From Thysanoteuthis rhombus (Eukaryota > Mollusca > Cephalopoda > Oegopsida > Thysanoteuthidae), in the NCBI GenBank assembly GCA_963457665.1, contig OY735231.1, positions 33,281,869 through 33,345,868 of the forward strand: a stretch of DNA of 64,000 nt, given 5' to 3'. Within the stretch, counting starts at the first letter, position 1, and each line of letters begins with the position of its first letter. The position numbers were made by a program, and so were the translations under genes. The notes below the pieces were generated by a model. The model ran no database searches. It worked only from the letters and a program-made list of their open reading frames with translations, and was not told the DNA's origin. Positions 1-11,574 of this stretch are shown here, piece by piece.

Positions 1-2170
1 TTTTCTTCTCCTCTTACTGCTGCTCCTACTCATATGTACTGAGTGGGGTCTTATGGAAGTACGCAAAAACACCATTAAATCAACCATCAACAGCAAATGT
101 TCTTGGATTGAAGACATTTTTGAAATTCCCAAATGGACTAATAATGAATTACACATGCTTTATTGCTTAAACTACAAGAAAGTAATCCCTAGGGATTATG
201 AACATTTTTAAAACATTAAACAATTTTCCTTCCATCCAGTTAATTTTGTTTCTGTTGTTGGTTAACAGTTATAAATTCGTGAAAGTACCAAGCATGGTGA
301 AATTGCGTTGGACACTCTTGTATGATCATAGAAGTTGAGCAACGTCGAGCCTAACCAGTACCTGGATCGATGACCATTTGGAAATATCAGATGCCGTTAG
401 CAGCTGGGGATCATGAAGAGGGCCGTCTATGGTAACCCTGTTAATTATTGTAAGGGGAAAACCAATCTCTACACTAAGCTCAATGACACAAACCAAAATC
501 CCACTCTCTCCTGAAAGCTCTGACGGCTTTGATGTGTGTGACAAGAAATGAAAAATAGTATTGGAGTGAATTCTAATTTGTTTCAAAACTAGAAGTAATC
601 AAACTTGTGTTTTTTGACTATCACTTGAACATCTATTACAGTGCTGTTTAGCTTGGCACATTTTCCCATGAGTGAGGCTTTCCTGTTAAGTCAAACTTTA
701 CAATTTCCCTGTATGTGACTTGGATGAGCAAAATAATGGAGAGCTCATTTACTCTAATTTCTGTTCATGTTAAAAAAAGAAATTTCTTAAGGGGATTTTG
801 AAGATGTACAAGAACAGTGAGTCACAAGAAAGATTCTCTGATTCCCCAGAAGAAACATAATCAAGTTTAAAGAATAATTTTGACCAAGAAATAACATTGG
901 AAAATGATTAAGAACAAGCTTGGCAGTGCTAGGGTAAAACTCCCTTGTTTCACTTAAATCTAGAAAGTAAACAAAACAGAATTCATTTTTTCCATACAAT
1001 ATCATTTTAAAACTCCTATTTCAACTCCTTTATCAACAGTTCCTGTGAATGAGATTTGAAAACTTTAGTAAAACAAGTCAACCTGAGTTGGGCTTCAGAA
1101 ATAGGAGAAAATTCATCCTCAGCTTTTACATACATCACTGTATTTTGTGCATGATGTCACTGGTTTTTGGTCTGGTCATTGTTATCCGTCATTGTTGTTA
1201 CACGAATGTAAAGTCAAAACGCAATTGGAGGAGTTTAACAAAAAATACAAATTTGAGAAGGGCATTGTGCCTCAAACTTTTTCGTCCGATGCAGTTTGCA
1301 AACAATTTCCTTTGAAAAAAACTGACAGACATTTTAAGAGGTGGAAGTTGTTGGATAATCATCTAATAATGTGAATGGGTGTAAAGTTTGAGTAACCCGA
1401 TTCTATCATTACAAATGATAGATAAGACATGATAATGATGACCGACAAAACGACTTCAAATTCTGGCTGTAAGACCGTTAGTTAATTTTCATAGCAGAGG
1501 AGGGTGAATAGAAACGTGCCATCGCTCAACATGGAGAGAAGAGATCAGAGTTTAAGAATATGAAAATGGAGCGAGGCCGAAAAGATTGACGATTAAGACT
1601 CGTTATCCAGCGCACGACTTTGTCACAACAAACAATCTGAGTCAAGCCTGTAGAATTTGAGAGATGAACCAAATATCAAAAACCTGTACCACAGCTAGGA
1701 CATTCAAATTTCGTAGCACAGATGTCACGTTCGCATGTTTAGCACCTCTCCCCCATCTCTTGCCACACGCATGCATGCACATACACCCCCCCACACACAC
1801 ACACCGTACAGGGCTAACCTCAAGTCTGTCATTCAAAAAATATGCAGCATTTATTTTCCTTCAACAACATAATTACAGTCAAGTACTAGAAACAATTTCC
1901 TATTGTTTTTTGCTGTTTTCATTGTACAAAATAAAACAGGTTTAATCACTGACTGAGAAATCTCACCTAACCCCAAGCCCCTATCTTTTTATTTACAAAT
2001 GTACTAAATGTTCAAAGCAAGTATCAATCCAGTACATGGTGGAAACAGCAATCACAGTCTCTTATGTCAGTTCTGGCGTAATACTTGACCTTGAAGACTT
2101 GAATATCACTGGATATGTCCTTGTTTTTCCTCAATTTTAGAACCTAATGGACCATTTAGGTCCGGCAATC
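1..2170. other. Intergenic, no gene recognised
   Basis: No convincing gene is seen in this stretch. Several open frames of 60-95 codons occur on both strands, but none resembles a known family or has flanking splice signals that would make an exon credible. A short (CA)n tract lies near 1785-1803. The frame around 1147-1374 is lysine-rich and ends at a normal stop, but I cannot assign it to any protein. Confidence 0.5.
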
Positions 2171-2176
2171 AGAGTC

Positions 2177-2179
2177 ACG

Positions 2180-2227
<48 letters not shown>
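2177..2227. repeat. (TA)n microsatellite
   Basis: A pure run of about 25 TA dinucleotides. It lies outside any recognised gene. Confidence 0.95.
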
Positions 2228-2231
<4 letters not shown>

Positions 2232-2370
2232 TAATTTTCAGAAATCAATGTCTTTTTTTTTAATGTTCAGATATGGCAACCATATATAGATATCATGTGT
2301 GGTCTTTGGAGGAATATCAAATTAGCTGTTGGATTTTTGCTTCTGGTTAAAACTATGGATCATTACTTAT

Positions 2371-2644
2371 TATAGGCATGGGCAACCTTTTTGATCTAGC
2401 ATATGACATTTTTCATTTCTATTCAGGCCATATATTCAATAAAAAATATCAATCAAATTACAAAAAATGTATTTAAAATCTATTTGAGACAAATATATGT
2501 ATCAAAATTGATATATTATTGATTTGTAGAGACAAAATAATAGTAATTTTAGAATACAAACAATAAAATTGACTTTCTGAAAAAAATATATAAAAAAATG
2601 TTGCCATGGGACAAATTTTGCCCGCGGGCTTATGGTTGCCTATA
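2371..2644. mobile_element. Short hAT-like MITE candidate A
   Basis: The left end reads TATAGGCATGGGCAACC and the right end is GGTTGCCTATA, the inverse of the left end apart from a 6-base indel. The interior is AT-rich and non-coding and contains 'ttcaggcca' near the left and 'cccgcgggct' near the right, a layout typical of non-autonomous hAT elements of the 'GGGCAACC' type. No clean 8-bp target duplication was found. Inference from ends and size only. Confidence 0.4.
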
Positions 2645-2741
2645 TGGGACCTAAAAGGAAGCTCTGTCAATATTCTTGATAACTGAATCATCTCCACAAA
2701 TATCTGGAACTAACTTCTAATCAACCACTGGATTTACACCC

Positions 2742-3296
<555 letters not shown>

Positions 3297-3299
3297 CAA

Positions 3300-5860
3300 T
3301 GGCAAACATAAATTAGGCTATTATCAAAGTTTGGACTCTATTGGCTGAGTGCATTTCAGTATTTTTTTCACTGTCAACACCGGTTTGTCCATGTTTACAT
3401 TTGTTTGGGTGGAAATTAAACAAAGGACTGGTACCACCATTTATTATGATCACTCCTTTTTTTTTCTTACATTTTCTCATACAAATAGCAAGACTATTTT
3501 GAGTTATAAGTCAAGTTTAGCCCTTATCTTACCAGTTTGCTTCAAATGACTGATTAGAAATAAAACAAGTATCAGGTTGGTTGAGTTCATCACTAACATC
3601 TTAAAAGTAAAGTTCTGTTTTGGGGTTCCCTGTTTGAAATATTGATAGAAAAACAAGAATGGACTAATGTATCCCTATACCACTGAAAGGAAAAACGCAG
3701 ATGTGGGGGGGGGGCACTGAGAGGGGAACTGTGGGGGTGGCTAGAAGGGAATCTATAAATCATATTGTTTTAGAGACATAAAAAAATATTGATAAATTAT
3801 TTCTGAAAAACAATTTTAATCTATAACCCCATGCATATGAATGCTGATGACATAATTTCATATCTATCATAAGAATTGATGAAAAAAATAAATAAATGAT
3901 TGTTCTTTGATGATCAAAAAAACCAGTACAACTGAAGGGAGTCCACAGATTTCTTTTCCTATCATGAGAATTGATTAAAAAAAAAATAAATGATGATAAC
4001 AGGGGATAATCAATTTAAAAAAAATAATTAATGCCAATTAACTGTGGGCAGCCAAAGTGAGTTATACAGGTGTTGGATACATGAAAAAAATGACAAGATA
4101 GTTTTAGTTTATACAGAAACTTTCTTAAAGGATAGGTTCATTTGACTGGCTCCAATCAAGGTTGACTAGTGGAGTAGTCTTTTTTTTTGTTGTTGTATTT
4201 TTTACTGCCTAGGCAGGTGGGTGGCGTGAAAGACAGTTAAGCCTACTTTTATCTTATTTCATTCAATACAAAAATGAATTCAAATATCCATACCTTGGAT
4301 AAATGAATCACCATAGCCCGCGTGTGTACCAGAACTAATTATCTAAAAAAATATCCACAAAAATTATATCATTTATCTAAAATTATCTAAAAAATATCAG
4401 CATGAGATTTGAGCATTGTTTTTCCCAATAGAAATTTTTAAAAAAGCACTTTTCTGAAAAAAACAAAAAAAAGTTTTTTAAATAATGCCTAACGGTGAAC
4501 TTATTCAAATTTTCAAAGTTGTAGCTCCCAAAATATGACCAAAAGTGCCCACAGACACACACACACACATAGATAGACACAGATACTTAAGGAAAGAAGA
4601 ATCTGTAGCCCACTTGGCTGGTTGGTCTGGCAGGCTATTTGTGGGGCTACGGTGATTCAATATCAACACTCAGTTCTTCTTATCAATGAGAGATATCTAT
4701 TCAATCAACAGACAGCATTTCAAAGTCCTACTTTGGAGCCATCTCCAAACTGATGCAGATTAATCTTCCCAAGAGAGAGATAAGTTTTTCTAGAATCATC
4801 TTCAAGTAAGAGGTACCATCATAACCAAACTGTAGTCACCCACATGCCAATATCAGTAATTTTCATTAAAAACTAAAGACTAACTCACTCTGCTGGGTTT
4901 TTAATTTGTTTAATTGATTTCTCGCCGGTGACATTAGTGTTCACTATACATAATTGGCTATCTTTTATGTTGGACACCCCTTGCAAGAGAGTGGTTTTAC
5001 CCAAAAACTACCTAACTTCTACCTCAACCATTGTAGCATTCCCCAGAGCTGGATTGATAAGAAGGCAAAAGGTGTGATTGCCTTGGGCCTCCTCTACATA
5101 AAAATATGATAGTTGAAAATTTGTTGAGTTGGCCATTGTTATCTATGGATACTAAAGAGTACATAACTGCATAATTATATTCTTTGTAATCTGTCTAACC
5201 TAGAAGTCTACTTGGAGTTTTGCTGACATGTATTTACATATATACATGTATTTACTTTGGATATACCTACGGGGCAAAAGGGGTTTTACACACATGAAAT
5301 GTCATTAAAGATTTTGATCCAGAAATAATATCTAGGACTTTCTAGGATCATAACCTGGGTGTCACTGGAAATCTACAGGCAGTGGGAATTGTGAATTATG
5401 CCTCAATAACAAAAGATTTGCTTTTGGGCACCACCCTTTAATTGAAGGTACTCTGTATTGTAGGTCAAACCAACCCAAGTTGAATTTATCTAAGAGTTGA
5501 AATGTAGAGTGGTTCCAGCCAAATTAAGAACCTGTTTATCATTTGTACAAATCATTGTCTCCGTTTTTATGAAAAATGGTCTATTTTGATAATCAAAGAG
5601 ATAGAATTCATGAAGGCAAAACGCTTATTTCTCTTGAATACAAGGTCAGACATTGTTCTTCAACAGATTGACATTTCCCATCAAGAGATATGACGCAGAA
5701 TTAGCAGAAGTTGAACACGAAATAATCCTCCACTTGGCCCGAACTAGAAAAGAAGATTGCCATTCTAAACGCTACCCTATATGAATGTCCAGTCTTCAAA
5801 TAAATTTTAGTATCCATCATAGTGGCATAGCAGCAATTTTGAGTTGATTTGCAAAAATAA
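3300..5860. other. Intergenic, nothing recognised
   Basis: No exon, RNA gene or mobile-element coding remnant was recognised. The stretch holds AT-rich unique-looking DNA with poly-A/poly-G tracts (for example the G run near 3706) and a short (CA)n at 4557-4570. Confidence 0.5.
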
Positions 5861-5869
5861 ACACAGTTT

Positions 5870-6900
5870 TTGCTTTCTAATGATTTTCTGAGTCACTGTT
5901 GCTGCCACTGCTCTCAAGTGTTGTTGTGTACCCTATCTCACTGCATTTGGTTATCAGTTCCTGGCAATGGAACTCTATGAAGCATAGAAGTGTACCAGGA
6001 TAGTTCTTCTGGAAGTCTTTGACACATCCATATGAGATTGTCTAGTTCATCAACATAGGTCAGGCTGGCTGTATAGATGAAAATGCAATTTCATTCCCAT
6101 CACCCAGAAACCATCCAAATTCTGTGAATTGCAATGTTTGCATTCCTGTCAATGATAGTCTCCTTGGCTGCCCTTTCAAGATGCAGGAGAAACGCATTCT
6201 CTGTTGTGGGTCATAGCTTGAAGAGGGTTGATCTGTTGCTCAGGAAATTGTATGCTCATGGTTTACCCAGATCAGAATCCTCAAAGAGACCAGCTGTGGT
6301 TGTGTACACAGCTATGGTGAGGTCCTGCACCTGATTAAGGAGGTCATCTGTTATTGCATCGGAAGGGTTATTACCAAACTTTTGAAAAGCAGGCATGTCC
6401 AAGCTCATGCTACTCTTGAACTATGCTTTCTTGCCAGTGAAATGTGGTATCTCTATCACCCAGACGGTGGACGAACGACATGGCATGACACTGTGAAGGT
6501 CCCAAGGTCTAAATCTGAGCACACCAGCTAGGAGACGTTCATGTTGATATCTGGTGGAAACAAGAGAAATGTTTGTTCACAATAATTGTTCATTGATACA
6601 CAAATATGCATTCTGTGCTGTTCTCACCCACAGCTCCAATAGATCTCTGAGATGTGTTGTGCTATGGTTCAAGCACATGGTAATAATGTCAGTGCCATTG
6701 GCATTGAAGATAACTCTGTCAACTCTTTTATTCTGGATACTTTTGATGGTGTGGAGTATGATTCTAGTTTCACCTTTCTGTAAATAGCAGTGTCTTATTA
6801 GGTACATAGCATCAATAACTGTTGCTCTCTTTCTATCCTCTTGGGGCAGATCAGGGATACAGGTCACTCTGGTCACCACTTTAAGGATTTTCACAAGGCT
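5870..6900 (-). pseudogene. Degenerate copy of a repeat-borne protein (C-terminal part)
   Basis: Reading the - strand from about 6894, one frame gives a run with motifs ETRIILHTIKSIQN, VDRVIFNANGTDIITMCLNH and LLELWVRTAQNAYL. From memory these belong to a large multicopy, uncharacterised protein family of mollusc and other invertebrate genomes (consensus 'EADTRI..H' and 'ANDTDI..MCL'; possibly PIN-like, by inference). After stops and frameshifts the frame resumes near 6200-6130 with NAFLLHLERAAKETIIDRNAN, the 'TEDAF..HL.RA' block of the same family, and continues to about 5880. Several stops and shifts make it a dead copy. A second, internally deleted member lies at 24479-24985. Function is unknown; the multicopy nature suggests a transposon-borne gene. 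Confidence 0.55.
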
Positions 6901-7609
6901 TACAGAAGAGTTGCGGGGAGGGCTTCTTATTTTGAGTAAAGTATGTCTTCAGATGATTTTAGCAACTCTCACTTTTGTTATGGATCTGGTATGAGTTAAA
7001 TTCACACAGGTGCCAAAAACACTATCTCACTGTAGGTGTGGCATTGTTTGGACCCACCCTGTGGATTTACGGTAGCTAATTGATCATGTTGAGCAGACTG
7101 GTTGTGATCCTTGATATGGTTTCTTGGCTCAAACCTTCAATAACGAAAAGGAGGGTTTGCTCCCTGAATAATATATAACTTATTTAATCTTCCCATGTAT
7201 GAATAACTTGTCAGTTCCAATTACAAGAAATAAATGGACTATGATTTATAAATTCTAAATTATGTGTAAGAGGGATTCACTGGATCCGAAGTTCCCTGGC
7301 CCCCAAGGTCATTGCATGCCAGCAATGAAACATTCATGTTGATATCTGAGAGTTATATTTGTTCACAATAAACTTAAATATCAGTGAGATAATTGCAAAG
7401 ACAACAGAAGGACACTGTCAGCCTAACACACAACTATTTACGTGTTTGTTTAAAATTAACATTTGTATGCGGAAAGGATGACATGGAAAATGAAATTTAT
7501 TTTGTATCTAACGTAACGTGAGCATATTCTTTTTGAGGAAGTGCAATAATTGAAGGGAGAGGCAGGGAGTAAAAATGTCAAAAATTACATGACTTACATT
7601 ACAAAAAAG

Positions 7610-8345
7610 CCAGTGAAAAAAACAAACAAGGTTGGCTGCTTCAGGGTCAAACTCAACTTTGACTCCATTGGGGCAGCCTGTACACATGACATAGACTGAT
7701 AGAAAGACACAACTATTTCAGCCACTAGTCTGAATTTTCAAAAAAAAAAAGAAGAAAAACTGTTTTCCTATCTCATTGAGGAGAGTGTGTGTGCAAAATT
7801 TCAAGTTCCTTTATGAATAGTTGGGGCTTTATAAGTGGCACAAACATTGATACAAAAATGAAACTATTTTAACCACCAGTTCAAATGTTGAAAAAACAAA
7901 ACAAAATTGTTTCTCCTTCTCGTTATTTCAAACTTCTGCAATGAACAGCTAGGGCTGAACACTTGATATAAACATGGATAGAAAAATGTAACTATTCCAG
8001 TCACTCAGCCAAATTTTCAGAAAACAAAATAAAAGCTTTCACATACTCATTGAGGGGGGTGCATGTGCAAAATTCCAAGTTTCTTCAATAAAAAGTTTGG
8101 GCTGTACACGTGACACACACATAGATAGAAAGATGCAACTATTTCAGCCACTAGGCTGAATTTGAAAAAATATTTTTCAGGAGAGAAGAAAGAAAATAGA
8201 ACAAGACTGGCTGCTTCAAGGTCACTTGCCTTAGAATTCAACAATTTCAGCCACCAAGCCACTTAACCAAATTTTCAAAAAACAAGAAATGTTTTCTCTG
8301 CTCAGAGGGGGGAGTGTGTGTGTAAAATTTCTAGTTTCTACAAAG
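7610..8345. repeat. Diverged tandem repeat, unit about 130 bp, ~5 copies
   Basis: The phrase 'tatttcagccactagtctgaatttt' recurs with changes near 7720, 7866, 7994, 8138 and 8243. Each copy is followed by an A-rich tract, a 'ctcattgaggrgrgtgtgtgtgcaaaattt' block and a 'rttggggctgtacacrtgacac..' block. Spacing is 105-146 bases. Copies are 65-85% alike by eye. A single related unit occurs near 18900-18960 ('gtgtagcctgtatgcgtaacacatacac'). Confidence 0.6.
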
Positions 8346-8499
8346 GATGGTTAGGGCTGAGAAAATTATTGATGAATGGAACAGAAAGAGAATTATGGCA
8401 AAGATTTTTTTTTAAAGAAAAAATAGTAAATTCTAATTAAAAGAATGTTTTGTGACACAAGATAATTCAATGGAGCATTTGTAGCTTTCCATTTTCTCT

Positions 8500-8532
8500 T
8501 TCTCTCTTTATTTCTTTCTTTTTCTTTCGCTT

Positions 8533-8574
<42 letters not shown>

Positions 8575-8668
8575 CTTTCTTTCTTTCTTTCTTCCTTCCT
8601 TCCTTCCATTGATTAATGAAGAAGAAGAAGAAGAAGAACAACAACAACAACAACAACAATAACAACAA
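8500..8668. repeat. Composite simple repeat: (CT)n, (CTTT)n, (CTTC)n, (GAA)n, (CAA)n
   Basis: A run of pyrimidine-only repeats (CT about 17 units, then TTTC and TTCC) is followed after 'attgattaat' by purine/A-rich (GAA)n and (CAA)n. No coding potential. Confidence 0.9.
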
Positions 8669-8669
8669 A

Positions 8670-9367
8670 AAAAAATAACAAAAACAAACTTGGTTAATAA
8701 CTCGATAAAAACCGTCTTTTGGCAGTAGTAACTAAAGAAAAGTCCGAATTTTCAAAAAACAAAACAAACAAAAAAAGTTGGAATAAAGGATAATGGCACA
8801 GTACAATCATTTTGAGTAAGCCCAGCTTGATATTCCCATATAAAAAAAATCATCATCATTCGCTCGTAACAGGGTTTCCACTGAGACATTCCGAATATAT
8901 CCCCCACCGGAAATAAGTGCTTTTACCCTCACCTGACTAAGTGGTAGCGGAACAGCCATGCTTATGAATCGAAATTTTCTTGAAATTGAAAACAGATCCA
9001 AAGATTAGAGTAGAGCAAATTGAGAGCGACGGGTTATTCTCTATCTCAAAAGATTAAAAAGTGATTTGCAATTCCATAAATGTCGGCCTATAAGACTTAT
9101 GGCTTACAAAGAGTATTTGGTGGACTATCGCTCATGTCAGTTCGTCCAAGCCCCGTTACAGTCCATATCAAGCATCGGTAGAGTCATAGTACCAGCACAG
9201 AGGACGCAGAGTATCTTTAAAACAAGAACCGAAAGTTCAATGAGTCGTCCACCGTAAAGTTTAAAAACCATTATTGCCAGATCACGTGACCCTGGGCAGT
9301 TGATGATTTTACTCAAGAAACATCTAATCGGGAAACACCTTTCTACCAAGTTTCAAGTAGATCTGAC
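8670..9367. other. Intergenic, nothing recognised
   Basis: No gene or element was recognised. The last ~250 bases directly flank the snRNA-derived repeat cluster and are more GC-rich than the left neighbourhood. Confidence 0.5.
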
Positions 9368-9760
9368 TTGAAACATCTGAGATTATTTATTTGCATCCCC
9401 ACAACTGCAAATATGACACGAGGTCGGATTTAGGTGGGGGTCCCACACGTTCGAGAACGTGCAGGTAGAGTGAGCGACCCGATTCTTTGCGCATGATTTC
9501 GCAAGGTGGCCGGGACAAGCTGTACTATGTCCACAGGACGAATCCCGTTGTTCAAGGCTCCCTAACTCTCGACGTGTGTTTACACGGATTCATTAGGGCA
9601 AGCTTGACGTGGTTCACAGGACGGATCCTATTGATGCTCTCAGGACTAGCCTGAGCATGCTGGTCAGTGATTCCGGGACTGGGACAATCCCGAATATTGA
9701 TCAACTTCTCTGCCCAAGGGCGTCAAAGTACAGATACTACACTTTGCTCTTAGCCAAGAG
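9368..9760 (-). mobile_element. snRNA-derived repeat, copy 1 (U2-like head)
   Basis: On the - strand the unit begins at 9760 with CTCTTGGCTAAGAGCAAAGTGTAGTATCTGTA, which matches U2 snRNA from about nt 14 to 45 (cuuuuggcuaagaucaaguguaguaucugu), including the branch-site-recognising GUAGUA. The rest of U2 is absent. A roughly 330-bp body follows and ends in 'gacctcgtgtcatatttgcagttgtggggatgcaaataaat'. The body and tail are shared with copy 2 next to it. Head plus common body/tail, with no Sm site or U2 3' stem, fits a retroposed SINE-like repeat rather than a working U2 gene. Confidence 0.6.
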
Positions 9761-10132
9761 GACTTGAAACAGCCGAGTTATTTGTATCCCCACGACTACA
9801 AATTTGACACAAGGTCAGGATTAAGGTGGGGTCCCACACGTTCGAAAACGTGCAGGCAGAGTGAGCTTCCCGACTCCTTGCGCATGATTTCGCAAGAATC
9901 GGGTCAAGCTGGACATTGTTTTCAAGGCTCCCTAACTTCTCAGCGTGCGATTGCACGGAGTCATTAGGGCATGCTTGACATATGTTGCAGGACGAATCCT
10001 ACCTTTGCTCTCAGGACAAGCCTGAGCATGCTGGTCATTGGTTCGGGATGGGGACCATCCCGGGTCGTGATCGGCTTCTCAGCCCGAAGGCCGACAAAGG
10101 CCGATTGTCCTCTCCGCCCGAGGGCGTCAAGG
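9761..10132 (-). mobile_element. snRNA-derived repeat, copy 2 (head truncated)
   Basis: This unit is homologous over its whole length to copy 1: both contain 'gcatgctcaggct.gtcctgagagcaa', 'ccctaatga.tccgtg.aa.c.cacg', 'gcgaaatcatgcgcaa', 'ctgcacgtt.tcgaacgtgtgggacccc' and the tail 'gaccttgtgtcaaatttgtagtcgtggggatacaaat' (all - strand). Its head begins 'ctgttccttgacgccctcgggcg', so only the last few U2-like bases remain. Copies 1-3 lie head to tail with no spacer, so this looks like tandem amplification or concatenated units. Confidence 0.6.
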
Positions 10133-10536
10133 AACAGCCGATATATCTATTCGCATCCCAACAGCTGCGAATTTGACACAAGGTCTTTTTGAAATGGGGA
10201 CCCATTTTGGGCAGTGCAAAATAGCACCAGTCTCTGCAACGTGAGTCACAAAGGCATCGAGGGTTACTCGACCCATACTTTTTGTGCAATGGGATGGTGC
10301 TGCCCTGGGGTGAACTGCTTCCCCCAGACTGGGCCAGGTAATGTGAGACCCGGGACGAATCCCAGGCCCCAAATGCTTAGCAATGCCTCAGTAACCCTCA
10401 TTGACATTGCACCAGCACCTGGGCTGATCGACTTCTCAGCCTGAAGGCCAACAAAGCACCGATCGTCTTCTCTGCACAAGGCATCAAAAAACAGATACTA
10501 CACTTTGATCTTAGCCAAGAGGCCGTGAGAACCGAT
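10133..10536 (-). mobile_element. snRNA-derived repeat, copy 3 (U2-like head plus U1-like segment)
   Basis: From 10536 the - strand reads ATCGGTTCTCACGGCCTCTTGGCTAAGATCAAAGTGTAGTATCTGTT, close to the first ~46 nt of U2 snRNA (AUCGCUUCUCGGCCUUUUGGCUAAGAUCAAGUGUAGUAUCUGUU). From about 10345 to 10283 it reads like U1 snRNA: ACATTACCTGGC (U1 5' end AUACUUACCUGGC), then CCCAGGGCAGCACCATCCCATTGCAC against U1 CCCAGGGCGAGGCUUAUCCAUUGCAC (stem-loop II side, start of the U1A loop). The unit ends with the tail shared with copies 1 and 2. Two snRNA sources in one unit is unusual. It is not a functional U2 or U1 gene, because the 3' parts and Sm sites are missing. Confidence 0.6.
10490..10536 (-). ncRNA. 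U2 snRNA 5'-end-like sequence (pseudogene/SINE head)
   Basis: This is the best-preserved U2 similarity in the window. It covers the 5' stem-loop and the GUAGUA branch-site pairing region of U2, in order and with a one-base insertion (GATCAAAGTG instead of GATCAAGTG). It ends abruptly after 'ctgtttttt', before the Sm site. It is therefore the head of a repeat and not a complete RNA gene. Confidence 0.6.
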
Positions 10537-10924
10537 ATAGACGACAAACCTACCGAGCGACCGACAGAGCCTCGCTATAAGAGAACACTTATGAAAATCA
10601 AATGATCATCTTATGTACTGGCACATATGCAAAACCTGTCCGAACTACTGGCAACACAGGCAGTTGCCCGGGGCACCAAGTGCTCGGTAGAGGTGGCTCT
10701 TATGCGTTAGAGACAGTAAGACTTCCCAAATACGTATGGGAAAACGGGAAATGAATTAATTGAACAATAAATAACAGTCAAAATAAGGAAATCCCTGATG
10801 TGATTACAGAATGCTCACAATAGCTGGTGTTCCGGAGGGAAGGTCAGTGGTTTGAGGTGGGATTGCGAAAGAATTTCTGGACTACGCTTGACTTCCGTTC
10901 TGCGGTATGCGTACCTTGGCTTTA

Positions 10925-11030
<106 letters not shown>

Positions 11031-11106
11031 AAAAAAAACATCTACGGATAAATAAATCTGACTTCAAAACACTTTACTCCCGAGTCTGTCTCACTCTTTA
11101 CAATTC

Positions 11107-11109
<3 letters not shown>

Positions 11110-11150
<41 letters not shown>
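11110..11150. repeat. (TA)n microsatellite
   Basis: About 20 TA units immediately next to the 54-bp hairpin. Confidence 0.9.
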
Positions 11151-11153
<3 letters not shown>

Positions 11154-11156
11154 GAT

Positions 11157-11300
11157 TGTGGATTCGCTACACAAACTAGCTCATGTTTCTGCCCTCTTAG
11201 GGCCTCATCAGGCGAATGGAGGCCTATGCTTTCACATTGAATGATATGATGAGGCCCTAAGAGGGCAGAAACATGAGCTAGTTTGTGTACCGAATCCACA
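11157..11300. repeat. 54-bp inverted repeat (hairpin) with 36-bp loop
   Basis: The left arm, 11157-11210, starts TGTGGATTCGCTACACAAAC and ends TTAGGGCCTCATCA. The right arm, 11247-11300, is its reverse complement with one mismatch (CTACAC against GTACAC). The loop is 11211-11246. A (TA)n tract adjoins the left arm. The near-perfect 54-bp arms imply recent origin or active maintenance. It could be a foldback/MITE-type element or a tail-to-tail duplication of a repeat end; no transposase is seen. Confidence 0.85.
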
Positions 11301-11462
11301 TTCAATTATTTATTTCCAGCTCTATTCTAAAACAACTTAACTCCATGGGTAAAATGTTGTATGTATCGAGCACTCTATGAAATAAATCCATTACATTTCA
11401 GAAGTGGCTTTATATCATTGATATATTATTATATTATGTTATACTGCTAGCCTGATTTGCAC

Positions 11463-11466
<4 letters not shown>

Positions 11467-11523
<57 letters not shown>

Positions 11524-11569
11524 CTCTGTGTGTGTGCGTGTGTGTGTGTGTGTGCGTGTGTGTGTGCGT
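11467..11569. repeat. (TA)n then (TG)n compound microsatellite
   Basis: About 22 TA units, followed by interrupted TG/CG repeats. Confidence 0.9.
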
Positions 11570-11574
11570 GCCAT

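Noticed and set aside
9730-10536. Functional U2 snRNA genes
   Set aside because: Only the first 30-46 nt match. The Sm site, stem-loops III/IV and proper 3' end are missing, and a foreign body follows.
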